Position numbers and translations under genes: made by a program | In this document: positions 19,357 to 27,961 of the stretch, one piece after another | Numbering within the stretch: position 1 is the first letter of the stretch | How the letters are laid out: each line of letters opens with the position of its first letter | NCBI GenBank assembly: GCA_022539475.1 | Contig: VCMS01000002.1 | Span: 150,672-214,671, forward strand | Length of the DNA stretch: 64,000 nt | Direction of reading: 5' to 3' | Origin: Gracilaria domingensis | Taxonomy: Eukaryota; Rhodophyta; Florideophyceae; Gracilariales; Gracilariaceae | The notes under the pieces: model-generated | Databases searched by the model: none | What the model saw: the letters and a program-made list of their open reading frames with translations, nothing else | What the model was told of the DNA's origin: nothing

Positions 19357-19768
19357 GGTCGAGGGAGTGTTGAGGGCCAAGACGAGGGCGCGGCAGAAGG
19401 CAGTGAAATTCTGCCTTTATGGCGAAGTTGGAGGCCTCGGAAGAGGCCCAAGCACAGTGGTGATGGGCGAATGGTTCACGAAGTCGTCAGTATCGAGCGT
19501 GTCCATGCGGCAGACACTCAATTTTATGCCGCATAAACAATAAAAGTACGGTTTGGATAAAAGCATTTGTGCGGAAGTGCTCGGGTGCGCTTTAATCTCC
19601 TGCTCTTGGACACGAGCCGCACGCAAGACAATTGGCGGGAAGGAAACTGGAGAGCCGTATCAATTGCTTTTAGAAAACTTTTGAACAAGATTGATGTGAC
19701 AGAGTTTTGGTATGGTGACACTGCTTGTACCCGAAACTTCCGAGGAAAGTTTCTCTGATGATCGTCAT

Positions 19769-19819
19769 CGGTGCTGCTCGAGGAAAACTTCTGATTAAAG
19801 TTTCCCACAAGCAGCACCG
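19769..19819. repeat. Inverted repeat, 10-bp plus 6-bp arms
   Basis: CGGTGCTGCT (19769-19778) pairs with AGCAGCACCG (19810-19819), and inside it AAACTT (19785-19790) pairs with AAGTTT (19798-19803). Confidence 0.8.
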
Positions 19820-20008
19820 TGACTTTATCCGTGACTTTCTCCCTGTACTCAATGCTTCACAGAAGCAGCAACGTCGTCATCGAAGTCGAACCTGACCGTT
19901 TAAAACTGTGCTGGATTGTTCAAAAACAAAGCATAATCAGCATATCGATCCTCCAGAGAAGCCTGGCCAACGGGAACACAGTTCAGTTTCTGCAAAATGC
20001 AGAACATT

Positions 20009-20046
20009 ATCATCATCATCATCATCACCGTCATCATCATCATCAT
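20009..20046. repeat. ATC trinucleotide microsatellite
   Basis: An interrupted run of CAT/ATC triplets in intergenic DNA. Confidence 0.85.
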
Positions 20047-20200
20047 GTCCAATATTAAGTTCAGAACCGACATTGCAATTCTGCAGACGCTGCATGGCCG
20101 GGTGCTATGATATCTCTCTTTCTCTTCATTCGAACTACCTTTTTAAATGCTGTAAAGGTATTCGACTGGTGGCTGCCATATCTGCTCCTGCTGAAACGCA

Positions 20201-20257
20201 GCAGAGCGTAGCAGACAGCAGTCTTACAAGACTGCTGTCTCAGACGCTACGCTCTGC
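20201..20257. repeat. Long hairpin: 12 bp plus 13 bp stem
   Basis: GCAGAGCGTAGC (20201-20212) pairs with 20246-20257, and AGACAGCAGTCTT (20213-20225) pairs with 20228-20240. The only imperfections are a two-base loop and a five-base bulge (20241-20245). It is intergenic, about 550 bp upstream of UTP11. Its origin is unknown; it could be a fold-back element or a hairpin RNA precursor. Confidence 0.9.
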
Positions 20258-20657
20258 TTGTAGATACATAGCTGCGCTGTTTTATTGGTACATATTACAG
20301 TTTTGTTTAACAAACAGATTAATTATCGACAGTACAACGGACGCAAACGAACGTCTTTTTTTAAAAATGAACAATTATTGCACAGCGGCGGCTACTCAGG
20401 GTTATTCGCCTTATTTTGCGACTACTTGCGGTTCGAGTTCGCAACGGACCCGCAATAACCGCTTTACCAGATCATTCGCATGAACAAATAAAAATAATAT
20501 TTTACTAGTACTGTAGTTTCAAGAAAAAGAAGCATAAAGCCTGTTTTTCGTTTTGAGCTCTGATTGGCTCGAGAATTTCATTTCATAAAATCAGCGCATG
20601 TCACATTTTGCAATTATTTTTATTCGGTTACTCTGTACCAAGGGCAGGAGAAAAACG

Positions 20658-20694
20658 TCACGTGACTCTTTTTTCTCCGAAATTGTATTATAAA
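20658..20694 (+). promoter_or_regulatory. Putative UTP11 promoter: palindromic E-box and TATA element
   Basis: TCACGTGA (20658-20665) is a perfect E-box/G-box palindrome, followed by TATAAA (20689-20694) about 112 bp before the UTP11 ATG. Spacing suits a core promoter; function is inferred. Confidence 0.45.
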
Positions 20695-20805
20695 GCGTCT
20701 TCGTCAAGTGCATGTTCGTCGTCCCACCCAGAGAAGAAGCGCTTGTGATTTAGAAATGTCAGGGTGTGAATGATTGTTCTCTCGTTCTGACCATATCGCA
20801 TTGAA

Positions 20806-21534
20806 ATGTCAAGCTTCAGCAAAAACATCCTTCCTCGCCGAGAGCATCGAGAAAGAGCCCAACCAGCCTTACGCATCCAGAAGCATGGTTTGCTGGAAAA
20901 GAAGAAAGACTACAAACTTCGCGCAAAGGATCATAATCGAAAGCGCCTTCGTGTCAAGATACTGCAAGAGAAGGCCGCTTTTCGAAATCCAGATGAGTTT
21001 TACTATGGTATGATAAATTCGTCGACGAACGAAGGGAGAGTCAATAGAGTCCTGAACGCCAAGGAAAAGGATGCAATTCCGATTGCCAATAGAGACCGCG
21101 AACAGCGTTTACTGGCTGAAACACAGGACTCTAGATACGTGCAGCTCAAAAGCAGCATGGAAAGAGCCGCCCTGCGCAGAATGAGAGATCGACTGCATTT
21201 CACAGCTTCTGCGGGCACGGTTCCGAAGAATCACGTCAAGTTTGTGGAAGATGAAAACGGTGACGAACAAGTTATCAACGTTGCGCACCAAAGGCGAAGC
21301 CAAGACCAGCACAATTCGTCAGCTGTCAACAAAGTTGTTGCAAAGGAACAAGGTAAAGCGTACAGGCTTTTGAAAAGAAGGTCGCAACGTCAGGAGAAGC
21401 TAGACACTGTCCTGGGGGACATGCAAACCGCAAAGAATCTGTTATCGAAAGGAAGACGCTTCGTAGTACGCCGTGCCGATCCCAAGACGGGTGCACCGGC
21501 AGTTTACAGATGGCGAAGAGAGAGGCGACGATGA
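20806..21534 (+). CDS. UTP11: U3 snoRNA-associated protein UTP11
   Basis: A 242-residue, strongly basic nucleolar protein of the small-subunit processome, which processes 18S rRNA. The family N-terminus is clear: the first ~25 residues contain REHRERAQPALR, then HGLLEKKKDYKLRAKDHNRK and RNPDEFYYGMI. The C-terminus ends in RRFVVRRADPKTGAPAVYRWRRERRR, the usual basic close. The ATG at 20806 gives the normal length. Intronless. Confidence 0.92.
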   Translation: MSSFSKNILPRREHRERAQPALRIQKHGLLEKKKDYKLRAKDHNRKRLRVKILQEKAAFRNPDEFYYGMINSSTNEGRVNRVLNAKEKDAIPIANRDREQRLLAETQDSRYVQLKSSMERAALRRMRDRLHFTASAGTVPKNHVKFVEDENGDEQVINVAHQRRSQDQHNSSAVNKVVAKEQGKAYRLLKRRSQRQEKLDTVLGDMQTAKNLLSKGRRFVVRRADPKTGAPAVYRWRRERRR

Positions 21535-21614
21535 TATTCGGCACGCCTTGTTCAATATGTCACTCCTATCCTCGTAGTCGTTTGATCTTCCAAACCTAAA
21601 ATGAAAACTTTTGT

Positions 21615-23393
21615 TTACCAACTGCGATCTACAAGCCCTACATGAACGCTAGACCGCCCGTCTTCGACTGTTCTTGTCCAATCTACAGATACGATGCCCG
21701 CGATGCGAATTCCCACTCCATAACTCGTTCCTAGAACTTCTCGAGATGTGGAGTTTGTCAGCGCCACATCCCCAAATATAACTCCAACAAGTGGTGGTAA
21801 CTTGCTCTCTACGCCAGACAGTTTCTTGGACTCTTCTCCAGCTTTTTCCTCATTGCTATTCGCGTTCTGGCCATTAGCTTTAGAGTCGGTCCCTTTCTGT
21901 TTCTCCTCCACTGGCTCTTGTGGACCGGCTGCGGCCTCCAAGTGTGTTAGAGGAATGCGTAGTTCAGCGCGAGCGGTAGCGTACGATTTGTGTCTTCCAA
22001 GCTCCCCGTACGAATACCCTCTTACATTTGTATGACCTCCGAGGGATTTCTGCTCATGCCAGGGAAGATTATCGGACCCAAACCCTGCAATACCGGCAAG
22101 TGCAATAGACGCATAGCGCTGCACACCGAAGTACTGACTCAATGAGAACACTGCTTTCTGAAAGGGGCGGCCTGGCGAATGAAGCACATTCCCAATGCTG
22201 TGCTCGATTCTGGCAAGATGACCCGAACGCGGAAGTTCCACGGGTAGTCTGGTTGCATGTGTGTAGGAATGTTGCAATACTAGTTGAGATGTGGTGGTGG
22301 AGCTCAAGGCGTCAACTAAATTAGGGTGAATGAACTCATACTTCGGAGTTAGGTTGAACATTATGTATGTGTCCTTCGGGCGGAAGCCGATGTCTACCAT
22401 GATGCCATCTCTGTCCTTTTCATAGAATAATTGCGAGTCAAAGTCGCGGTCGTCATTTCGGCCACCTGTGTAGGTGCCCTGCCCTCGCGCAGAGCGGTGT
22501 ATAGGAATTCCACGCTTTGAACTGGAATCCCGATACGCTTTGAGTTTAAAGGAAATAGGCACAGCAGCCCCTATTCTCATGTCTTCGAATATGAGACCTC
22601 CCGAAGAGCGCCCTTCGTCAAGTCTCTTCTGCCAAGCAACCCGCAGTCGCTGAGCGCGACCCATAAAATTGTTGTCCGACACGCTTATGTCGCCAAACAC
22701 ACGGCCGTCTGTAGACATTCCTGCGCCTGGTTCGATTTTGCCGCTCGATTTCTCGCGGAGATACAAGCGAAGCTCAACCTTATGGTTGGTTATTATGCTC
22801 ACTTCAGCATCTGCGTAATCGAAAATACCTAGCGCCATGAGAGAGCCAAATCCCTCAGGTTTCCATCGAAATATGTCGCCAGTGTGTACACCAAGCGCGT
22901 TACATATGGTACGGAGGCGCGTTTTCAGACGGCCATCTTTGTCGGGCTTCTCATCTTTACCAACCGGGATGATCTTGATTTCGGAGAGTATAGGTTCTGA
23001 GCAATAGAGGGTGAGGGTTCTTTGCAGAAGGCCGGGAACCTGGATGACCATCATCCTGGAGCAGACATAGGCATTGTCCGCGTACCATTTGTTGGCGCGT
23101 ACAAGTCTCTCTCTGAGCTCTTTGCCGCGAATTCGACGGCCCTTCATGGGCATGATGACTTCATCGATGAACTTCTGGGGCATCTTTTTGGGGTGGAGCA
23201 CATCAATGTTCTTGATGTCCAAGACGGAGGCATCGGGCTTGATTGGGTTGAGGACTGAGAAGGCAGCGGCGCGCCGACGGCGGTGGGGGATGTGATAGTG
23301 CGAGTGAGAGAGGGGGGGTTGAGAGGCGCCCGACAGTGGCGGAACGGACGGTGGAGGAGGGGGCGGAGTTAGAAACGCCATGCCTGACGTCAT
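21615..23393 (-). CDS. Plastid outer-envelope Omp85 protein (OEP80/Toc75 family)
   Basis: A 592-residue Omp85 protein; plastid members insert or import proteins across the outer envelope. After a Pro-rich start (ATG 23393; a second ATG at 23381 is also possible) comes a soluble POTRA-like region (~55-215) and a 16-strand barrel. The diagnostic L6-loop motif is VRGYSYGELGRHKSYATARAEL (positions ~440-460), and the last strand ends in an aromatic residue (VGLVDRSW), as required for barrel assembly. A Lys/Glu-rich insert (~480-525) interrupts the barrel C-terminal part. Length is shorter than Toc75 and closer to OEP80. Mitochondrial Sam50 is less likely given the POTRA length. Confidence 0.8.
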   Translation of the reverse strand: MTSGMAFLTPPPPPPSVPPLSGASQPPLSHSHYHIPHRRRRAAAFSVLNPIKPDASVLDIKNIDVLHPKKMPQKFIDEVIMPMKGRRIRGKELRERLVRANKWYADNAYVCSRMMVIQVPGLLQRTLTLYCSEPILSEIKIIPVGKDEKPDKDGRLKTRLRTICNALGVHTGDIFRWKPEGFGSLMALGIFDYADAEVSIITNHKVELRLYLREKSSGKIEPGAGMSTDGRVFGDISVSDNNFMGRAQRLRVAWQKRLDEGRSSGGLIFEDMRIGAAVPISFKLKAYRDSSSKRGIPIHRSARGQGTYTGGRNDDRDFDSQLFYEKDRDGIMVDIGFRPKDTYIMFNLTPKYEFIHPNLVDALSSTTTSQLVLQHSYTHATRLPVELPRSGHLARIEHSIGNVLHSPGRPFQKAVFSLSQYFGVQRYASIALAGIAGFGSDNLPWHEQKSLGGHTNVRGYSYGELGRHKSYATARAELRIPLTHLEAAAGPQEPVEEKQKGTDSKANGQNANSNEEKAGEESKKLSGVESKLPPLVGVIFGDVALTNSTSREVLGTSYGVGIRIAGIVSVDWTRTVEDGRSSVHVGLVDRSW

Positions 23394-23871
23394 GGGGGGA
23401 GGCACGGAAGCGGACGTGTGTGTGGGGGGGGGGGGGGGGGGTGGGGTGGGAGCGGGCGCGGAGCACTGCGGGGGTACAAGGTATCGGTTCCAACGGCTCT
23501 GGCGGGATCTCGAGCGCGGCGAAGGAGCGGTGATCCGCGGCGATCAACGGACTGGGGCCTGCAAAACATTTGCCATTTGCAAAAAGCGAAGCGCAAATTT
23601 AGCGCGCGAAGGAGCAGCGTGAACGCTACTGCGCTGCGTCTTCGCTTCGAAGACGCGCCGCCGCGTTGGAAAGAGCGTAGATACCGCGGCAGATCAAAAC
23701 GGCCCCGCCTCCGCTGCGGCGGCGTGTCGACGCCAGCGTCCTTTCCGCTCCCCACCGCTCGCGGCTCGTCACCATCGAGCGCGCCGCAACCCCCCACTAC
23801 ACCCCCCCGCCCAACACCCACCACATGCCACCTCTCCGACCCTCTCGTCTTCCCGCTACCCGCTGCCGCCC
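23394..23871. promoter_or_regulatory. Divergent promoter region with an 18-G run
   Basis: 478 bp between the Omp85 start and the acidic-domain repeat gene. An 18-nt G homopolymer (23424-23441), followed by further G-runs to ~23452, lies only about 30 bp from the Omp85 ATG. It could form a quadruplex on the + strand (inference). Confidence 0.5.
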
Positions 23872-25641
23872 ATGACGCAGACCACCGACCAGCCTCCCGG
23901 CGACGTGCCGCCGCCCAAGCGTCGCAAGGTCGATGACGATCGCCCCTCCAGCCCGCTCAAGCAACCTCAGCCGCCCCAGAACGGACAGCCCGATCTTCCC
24001 TCTCCTGCCCTCGAACATCTTCCCGCCCACGACGCCCCCAAGGACCTCAACTCATCTCCGCCACCCCAGGAAGCGCCCCCGCCCGAGGAAGCGCCTCCAC
24101 CCCAGGAAGCTCCCCCACCCCAGGAAGCTCCCCCACCCCAGGAAGCTCCCCCACCCCAGGAAGCTCCGCAGCCGCAACACGTCGCTCACGACCCTTCCCC
24201 CCCTCCGCCCCCCGCCGAACGCGCTCCTCCCAATTTGGATCTGCTCGACGATGTGCGCCCTCCCCGCAGACAGGACATACAGGGTGATGAGCCTGACGCA
24301 ACCGTTAACCAACCCGTCCCCGTGGACAACCCGCAGATGGCCCCCACAGGTCTCACGCCCGAGGTTGATGCCGTCCTCGCAAAGATCTTCGCCTCCGGTT
24401 TGTTTGAGAGGAAGGACGTCGACGGCAGAGCACTGGACTTTTTAGCCAGTGTCTCCCCCCAATTGGCGCTAGCGGCCTTGGACGATATTCAACGCCGCGA
24501 CTTCTCCACTGTTCGCAACAAGCCAGCATTCATCATGAGCATATTCAAAAGGGTCGTCAACGCCGGCGGATCCGTTCAATCTTCCGCGCCCGGCCCCTCC
24601 TTCCAGCCAACATCCGTCCCAGCTTCTGCATTGGCTCATCTTCCGCCAGCAGTCTCGGATGCCTTACAAAGAGTGTTTCAATCAGGTGTGTGCCACCCTA
24701 GTCTTTTCGACGATCGTGCCATGGATATTCTAGTAGACTTGGCGGAACCTGATGCGGTTCGCGCTCTGTCCGAGTTCGCAGCCATGGAGCCTGGACGAGT
24801 GCGAAATCCCTCCGCATTCTGGATGGGGCTGGCGAGAAAGTATAAAGGTCATTCAAGAGCACCTGGCGGACGCGCTGGCCCCTCATACGATAGTGCGACT
24901 GCCTCAGCATACGGTTCTTACGATGGCTATAGCACGCGGCGCCCCGTAGTCAATTCCGCACTTCTAGAGCAACGCTTGGACGAACTAGCGGCCTCTGGCC
25001 ACTTGCCAAGAAATGCACTAGATGATCGTGCAATGGACGCTCTTCGCCGCCTTCCAGAGCAAGACGCCTTAGGAGTCTTGGCGGAACTACCTGAACCTGC
25101 CCGCGTGCGTAACATGAGTGCCTACGTAATGGGTCTTTGCAAGAAGTTCGCAGCTGGAGAGGCACGCTCTTTGTCTCAGAGAGGTAGTTACAATACTAGC
25201 GGCTACGGTGGCTATGGTGGCTACGGGGGATACGGTGCGTCTGGATATGGCGGATACGGGGGCTACGCACCCACAAACGCCCATGCAGGGTATGCTACCG
25301 GATATGGGGCACCCGCTGGATACGGAGGCCAATATGGCGCAGCGATCCCAGGAACATACAGTACTCACCCTGTCGATGACAATACGAGAGCTAGAGAAAC
25401 GCGTGAAGCTCTTGAAACAATGGACCACTCTGTGCGAGATCGCTTTTACCAAATGACAGATCAAGGGGTCATTACTGAATCCTCCTTTGATGCAAGAGCT
25501 ATCAGTGCTATGCAGAACTTGAGGCCCGAGGACGCCTGTGCAGCTCTTGACGAATTGGCTGCAAGCGAGCCTGGAAGAATTCACAACATCAGCGCTTATT
25601 TCATGGGCTTGGCCAAGAAATTCGGGCGGTCCTCTATGTGA
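23872..25641 (+). CDS. Protein with four tandem hnRNP Q/R-type acidic domains
   Basis: A 589-residue protein with a nuclear-type basic patch (PPKRRKVDDD, ~14-23), a Pro-rich region with six PPPQEA-type repeats (~63-98), and four copies of a ~68-residue helical domain at about 160-228, 257-325, 361-425 and 516-589. Each copy has the pattern ...SGL..... (D)xRAxDxL......ALxAL.......VRNxSAFxMGLxKK, which is the acidic (NURR) domain of metazoan SYNCRIP/hnRNP Q and R. A YGG-rich, prion-like linker lies between copies 3 and 4 (~443-490). No RRM is present, unlike animal hnRNP Q. A role in RNA or protein scaffolding is inferred, not shown. The start ATG at 23872 is followed by a continuous frame. Confidence 0.75.
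   Translation: MTQTTDQPPGDVPPPKRRKVDDDRPSSPLKQPQPPQNGQPDLPSPALEHLPAHDAPKDLNSSPPPQEAPPPEEAPPPQEAPPPQEAPPPQEAPPPQEAPQPQHVAHDPSPPPPPAERAPPNLDLLDDVRPPRRQDIQGDEPDATVNQPVPVDNPQMAPTGLTPEVDAVLAKIFASGLFERKDVDGRALDFLASVSPQLALAALDDIQRRDFSTVRNKPAFIMSIFKRVVNAGGSVQSSAPGPSFQPTSVPASALAHLPPAVSDALQRVFQSGVCHPSLFDDRAMDILVDLAEPDAVRALSEFAAMEPGRVRNPSAFWMGLARKYKGHSRAPGGRAGPSYDSATASAYGSYDGYSTRRPVVNSALLEQRLDELAASGHLPRNALDDRAMDALRRLPEQDALGVLAELPEPARVRNMSAYVMGLCKKFAAGEARSLSQRGSYNTSGYGGYGGYGGYGASGYGGYGGYAPTNAHAGYATGYGAPAGYGGQYGAAIPGTYSTHPVDDNTRARETREALETMDHSVRDRFYQMTDQGVITESSFDARAISAMQNLRPEDACAALDELAASEPGRIHNISAYFMGLAKKFGRSSM
24058..24165 (+). repeat. Coding minisatellite, six 18-bp units
   Basis: Six in-frame 18-bp units encode PPPQEA (one PPPEEA); the last four are nearly identical at the DNA level, suggesting recent copy-number change. 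Confidence 0.9.
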
Positions 25642-26443
25642 AGGTAACTAACATGTGGCATTGATAATGTAAAGCAAACGTCCATTACGATACAGAGCGT
25701 TAGCAACCTGAGCATAGTTGAAATCTGATCCGCTGCTAAACAGCATCCATCGGCAAAGCTTCTGAAAAGCTGTGTTGTGTACATCGTGGATGTTACGGAG
25801 ATGAAGCTGTACTGGGAGGGTAAAATCATTGCCCATGTGGCTTTCGCATGAATTGTCTCATTTGGATGTTTTCGCAGAGTTCAATGTGAAGTTACAACGG
25901 AATGGGAAGAAGAGGAATGAATCTTTTCGACCGTCATTGTCATTCTCAACCCTTGTAAGCGAATTCATCCAAGGGTAAGCCTTTTTGTTATAAAGAAGTC
26001 GATCAAGATCAAAGCTGCTTTAAGCATTATACATTCCGCGCTCAGGAAACTCTTTACGCCAGTATTACCATCCAGTCAACCAAATTACGGTGGCTGTTGT
26101 AAGCCAGCAGGCAGTTCTCTTCATTCGGTTTGAGTACAAGAGAGTCTCCTACATGGATGGTCAAAGAATACCCGTTTCCATTGTACTCACAAGAACAGGA
26201 AACTGGCACACAAACAACGGGACTGGTATGAATATCTGTCTACAGTCGAACATCGCCCATCAACTTGCTCTCGAAAGGCTGCATCAAACCTCGTCTCTCC
26301 CCCCACCCCAAGGTCCCAATCTGAATGAGGTCCCACCTCTCAGGCCGGAGAAACGGTTCGAACAACATCGGATTATTACCAGTTTCTGCCAAAGGAAGAC
26401 TGTGAAAAACTGTGACGAAGAGCCGCAGCACCGGCTTTTCACT
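25642..26443. other. Convergent intergenic region, no gene recognised
   Basis: About 800 bp between two convergent stop codons. Short frames only; no repeat or RNA gene recognised. Confidence 0.5.
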
Positions 26444-27907
26444 TCAGGCCTTAGATCCATTTGGTGTCGTTGAATGAGCTGCTGCATTGCGTGCAGCATT
26501 AGAGGCCGTATTTGGTCCAGAACGGATCCAGCCACAGGCTATGAAATAGTCAAATATCCGGCAGACTTTGCTCGCATCCAACTCAATGATTGCTTTGGCA
26601 TCTTTCTTCCGCAAGCATCCTGTTCGCGCGTTTTCTCGAATCATAACCTCCTTTATGATTAGGTATTGATGTGGAGTTATCTTGAGAGTCCCACACATGG
26701 AAAGCTCAGCCCTTGACAGCAGCTCTGCTCCAGCCATCCTTTCGAGGTCGACTTCACCAAGAACCAAGTTCTTCCTTTCTTTCGAATCAGAAGCCGAGGA
26801 CGGAGTCGCTGGTTGTCCGTTTGGAAGCGACGTGGCCTCAGAAAGGCTGCTCTCCCCATTGCTCCGTCTTGGTCTTCGTTGACTCGAAGTATGATCTGAA
26901 AGCGACGAGGGCTCTGTTTGAGAGGCATTGCGGTTCCGACTCTTAGATATGTTTTGAGTAATCCGTTGAGCTTCTTCGAAAGAAGTGGCACCGTGTGCCA
27001 GACCTTCCTTCATCATTTCTATCTTCGACCTCAACCTGCGTTCTTCTAAAATTCCTTCTACGAGCTTCTCAACTTCCTCTTGCGACATAAATCGCATAAA
27101 CACTCGAAGTTTTTCACGTAGGTCGCGTTCCTCTCTGGGACGCTTCTTTTCCACGCTGAGAAAGTCTTTGAAGCTAGTCATTCCACGCTCCAGTACAAAC
27201 TTCTTTCGCTTGTCTCTCTCGTCCAGTTTCTTCGAATAAATCTCAAGGACTTGGGACTTGATTTCGCGGTCAGCCTTGGTATCATCATCAACTAACTCCA
27301 TATCGCCAATAATCTCCTCTGCCTCATTGTCCCACTCATAGACGAAATCCTGACGCTTGGGCATCCATCCCGCAGCATCTTCCTGCTGATGTTTGTGCAT
27401 GACTCGCAACGATTTAGGATCAATTTCATCGCTTTTCTCAGCAAGAGGCTTTTCGTCCGGAATGATCTTGTCGGGGTCTGGTAATGGCGCTACCGCAGAC
27501 TGCAAGAACACTTTCATGTAATGCTGCTCCGTTTCTGAAGCATTCTTCGAGCCAATCTGGTTTGCAACTTGCTCCCAATTTCCGACACCGAACATCTCTA
27601 AGCCTTCTAGCAGCTTTTCTTCTTCATCTGCGCTCCAGCCCTCTTGAAATATGGCGGTGTGTACAACCTGAATGAGACGGTATGCATGTTCCGCTTTGTG
27701 GGGCTTGAGAGCAGCGCCCACGCTGAAGCAGTCCAGGCATGAGTCGTAGTCGGGACAGACAGCACATCGTGCCCGAATGGCAAAGGAAAGGTCGCGACCA
27801 CAGTAATCGCAATGAAAGCGGGAAGTGTTCTCTGGCTCTTCTTTCTTCTCGGTTTTAGCGCGAGCGCGCTTTGGACGTGCCTTGCTTCCCCCCGCCGTGG
27901 TTGGGAA
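26444..27907 (-). CDS. ADA2: Transcriptional adaptor ADA2 (SAGA/ADA complex), 5' end unresolved
   Basis: ADA2 links and stimulates the GCN5 histone acetyltransferase in SAGA-type complexes. Domains in order: a ZZ zinc finger (FHCDYCGRDL ... CAVCPDYDSCLDCF), a SANT/Myb domain (WSADEEEKLLEGLEMFGVGNWEQVANQIGS), the ADA-box region (WMPKRQDFVYEWDNEAE) with coiled helices, and a C-terminal SWIRM domain (LKITPHQYLIIKEVMIRE...KVCRIFDYFIACGWI). The frame is open to 27961 but contains no ATG before the ZZ finger. The end given here (27907) is a plausible splice acceptor (CCACTCCAG); the first exon was not found with confidence. About 490 residues are visible. Confidence 0.9.
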   Translation of the reverse strand, partial: FPTTAGGSKARPKRARAKTEKKEEPENTSRFHCDYCGRDLSFAIRARCAVCPDYDSCLDCFSVGAALKPHKAEHAYRLIQVVHTAIFQEGWSADEEEKLLEGLEMFGVGNWEQVANQIGSKNASETEQHYMKVFLQSAVAPLPDPDKIIPDEKPLAEKSDEIDPKSLRVMHKHQQEDAAGWMPKRQDFVYEWDNEAEEIIGDMELVDDDTKADREIKSQVLEIYSKKLDERDKRKKFVLERGMTSFKDFLSVEKKRPREERDLREKLRVFMRFMSQEEVEKLVEGILEERRLRSKIEMMKEGLAHGATSFEEAQRITQNISKSRNRNASQTEPSSLSDHTSSQRRPRRSNGESSLSEATSLPNGQPATPSSASDSKERKNLVLGEVDLERMAGAELLSRAELSMCGTLKITPHQYLIIKEVMIRENARTGCLRKKDAKAIIELDASKVCRIFDYFIACGWIRSGPNTASNAARNAAAHSTTPNGSKA

Positions 27908-27961
27908 CTGGAGTGGACCACAAGGAAAAGGGATAAGGACACGTCGGAGCTCGAAGCGCAA

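Larger units (their letters stand above)
19357..20805. other. Intergenic region, repeats but no gene recognised
   Basis: 1.45 kb between divergent genes (TAF1A-like and UTP11). It holds an imperfect fold-back at 19769-19819, an ATC microsatellite at 20009-20046, a long hairpin at 20201-20257 and promoter-like elements next to UTP11. A 191-codon frame over the microsatellite codes for Ser runs and is not called. Confidence 0.5.

Noticed and set aside
19740-19806. CTGATGA followed by GAAAA, suggesting a hammerhead ribozyme
   Set aside because: An extra G precedes GAAA, stem II cannot pair properly, and the sequences that should form stem I are not complementary.
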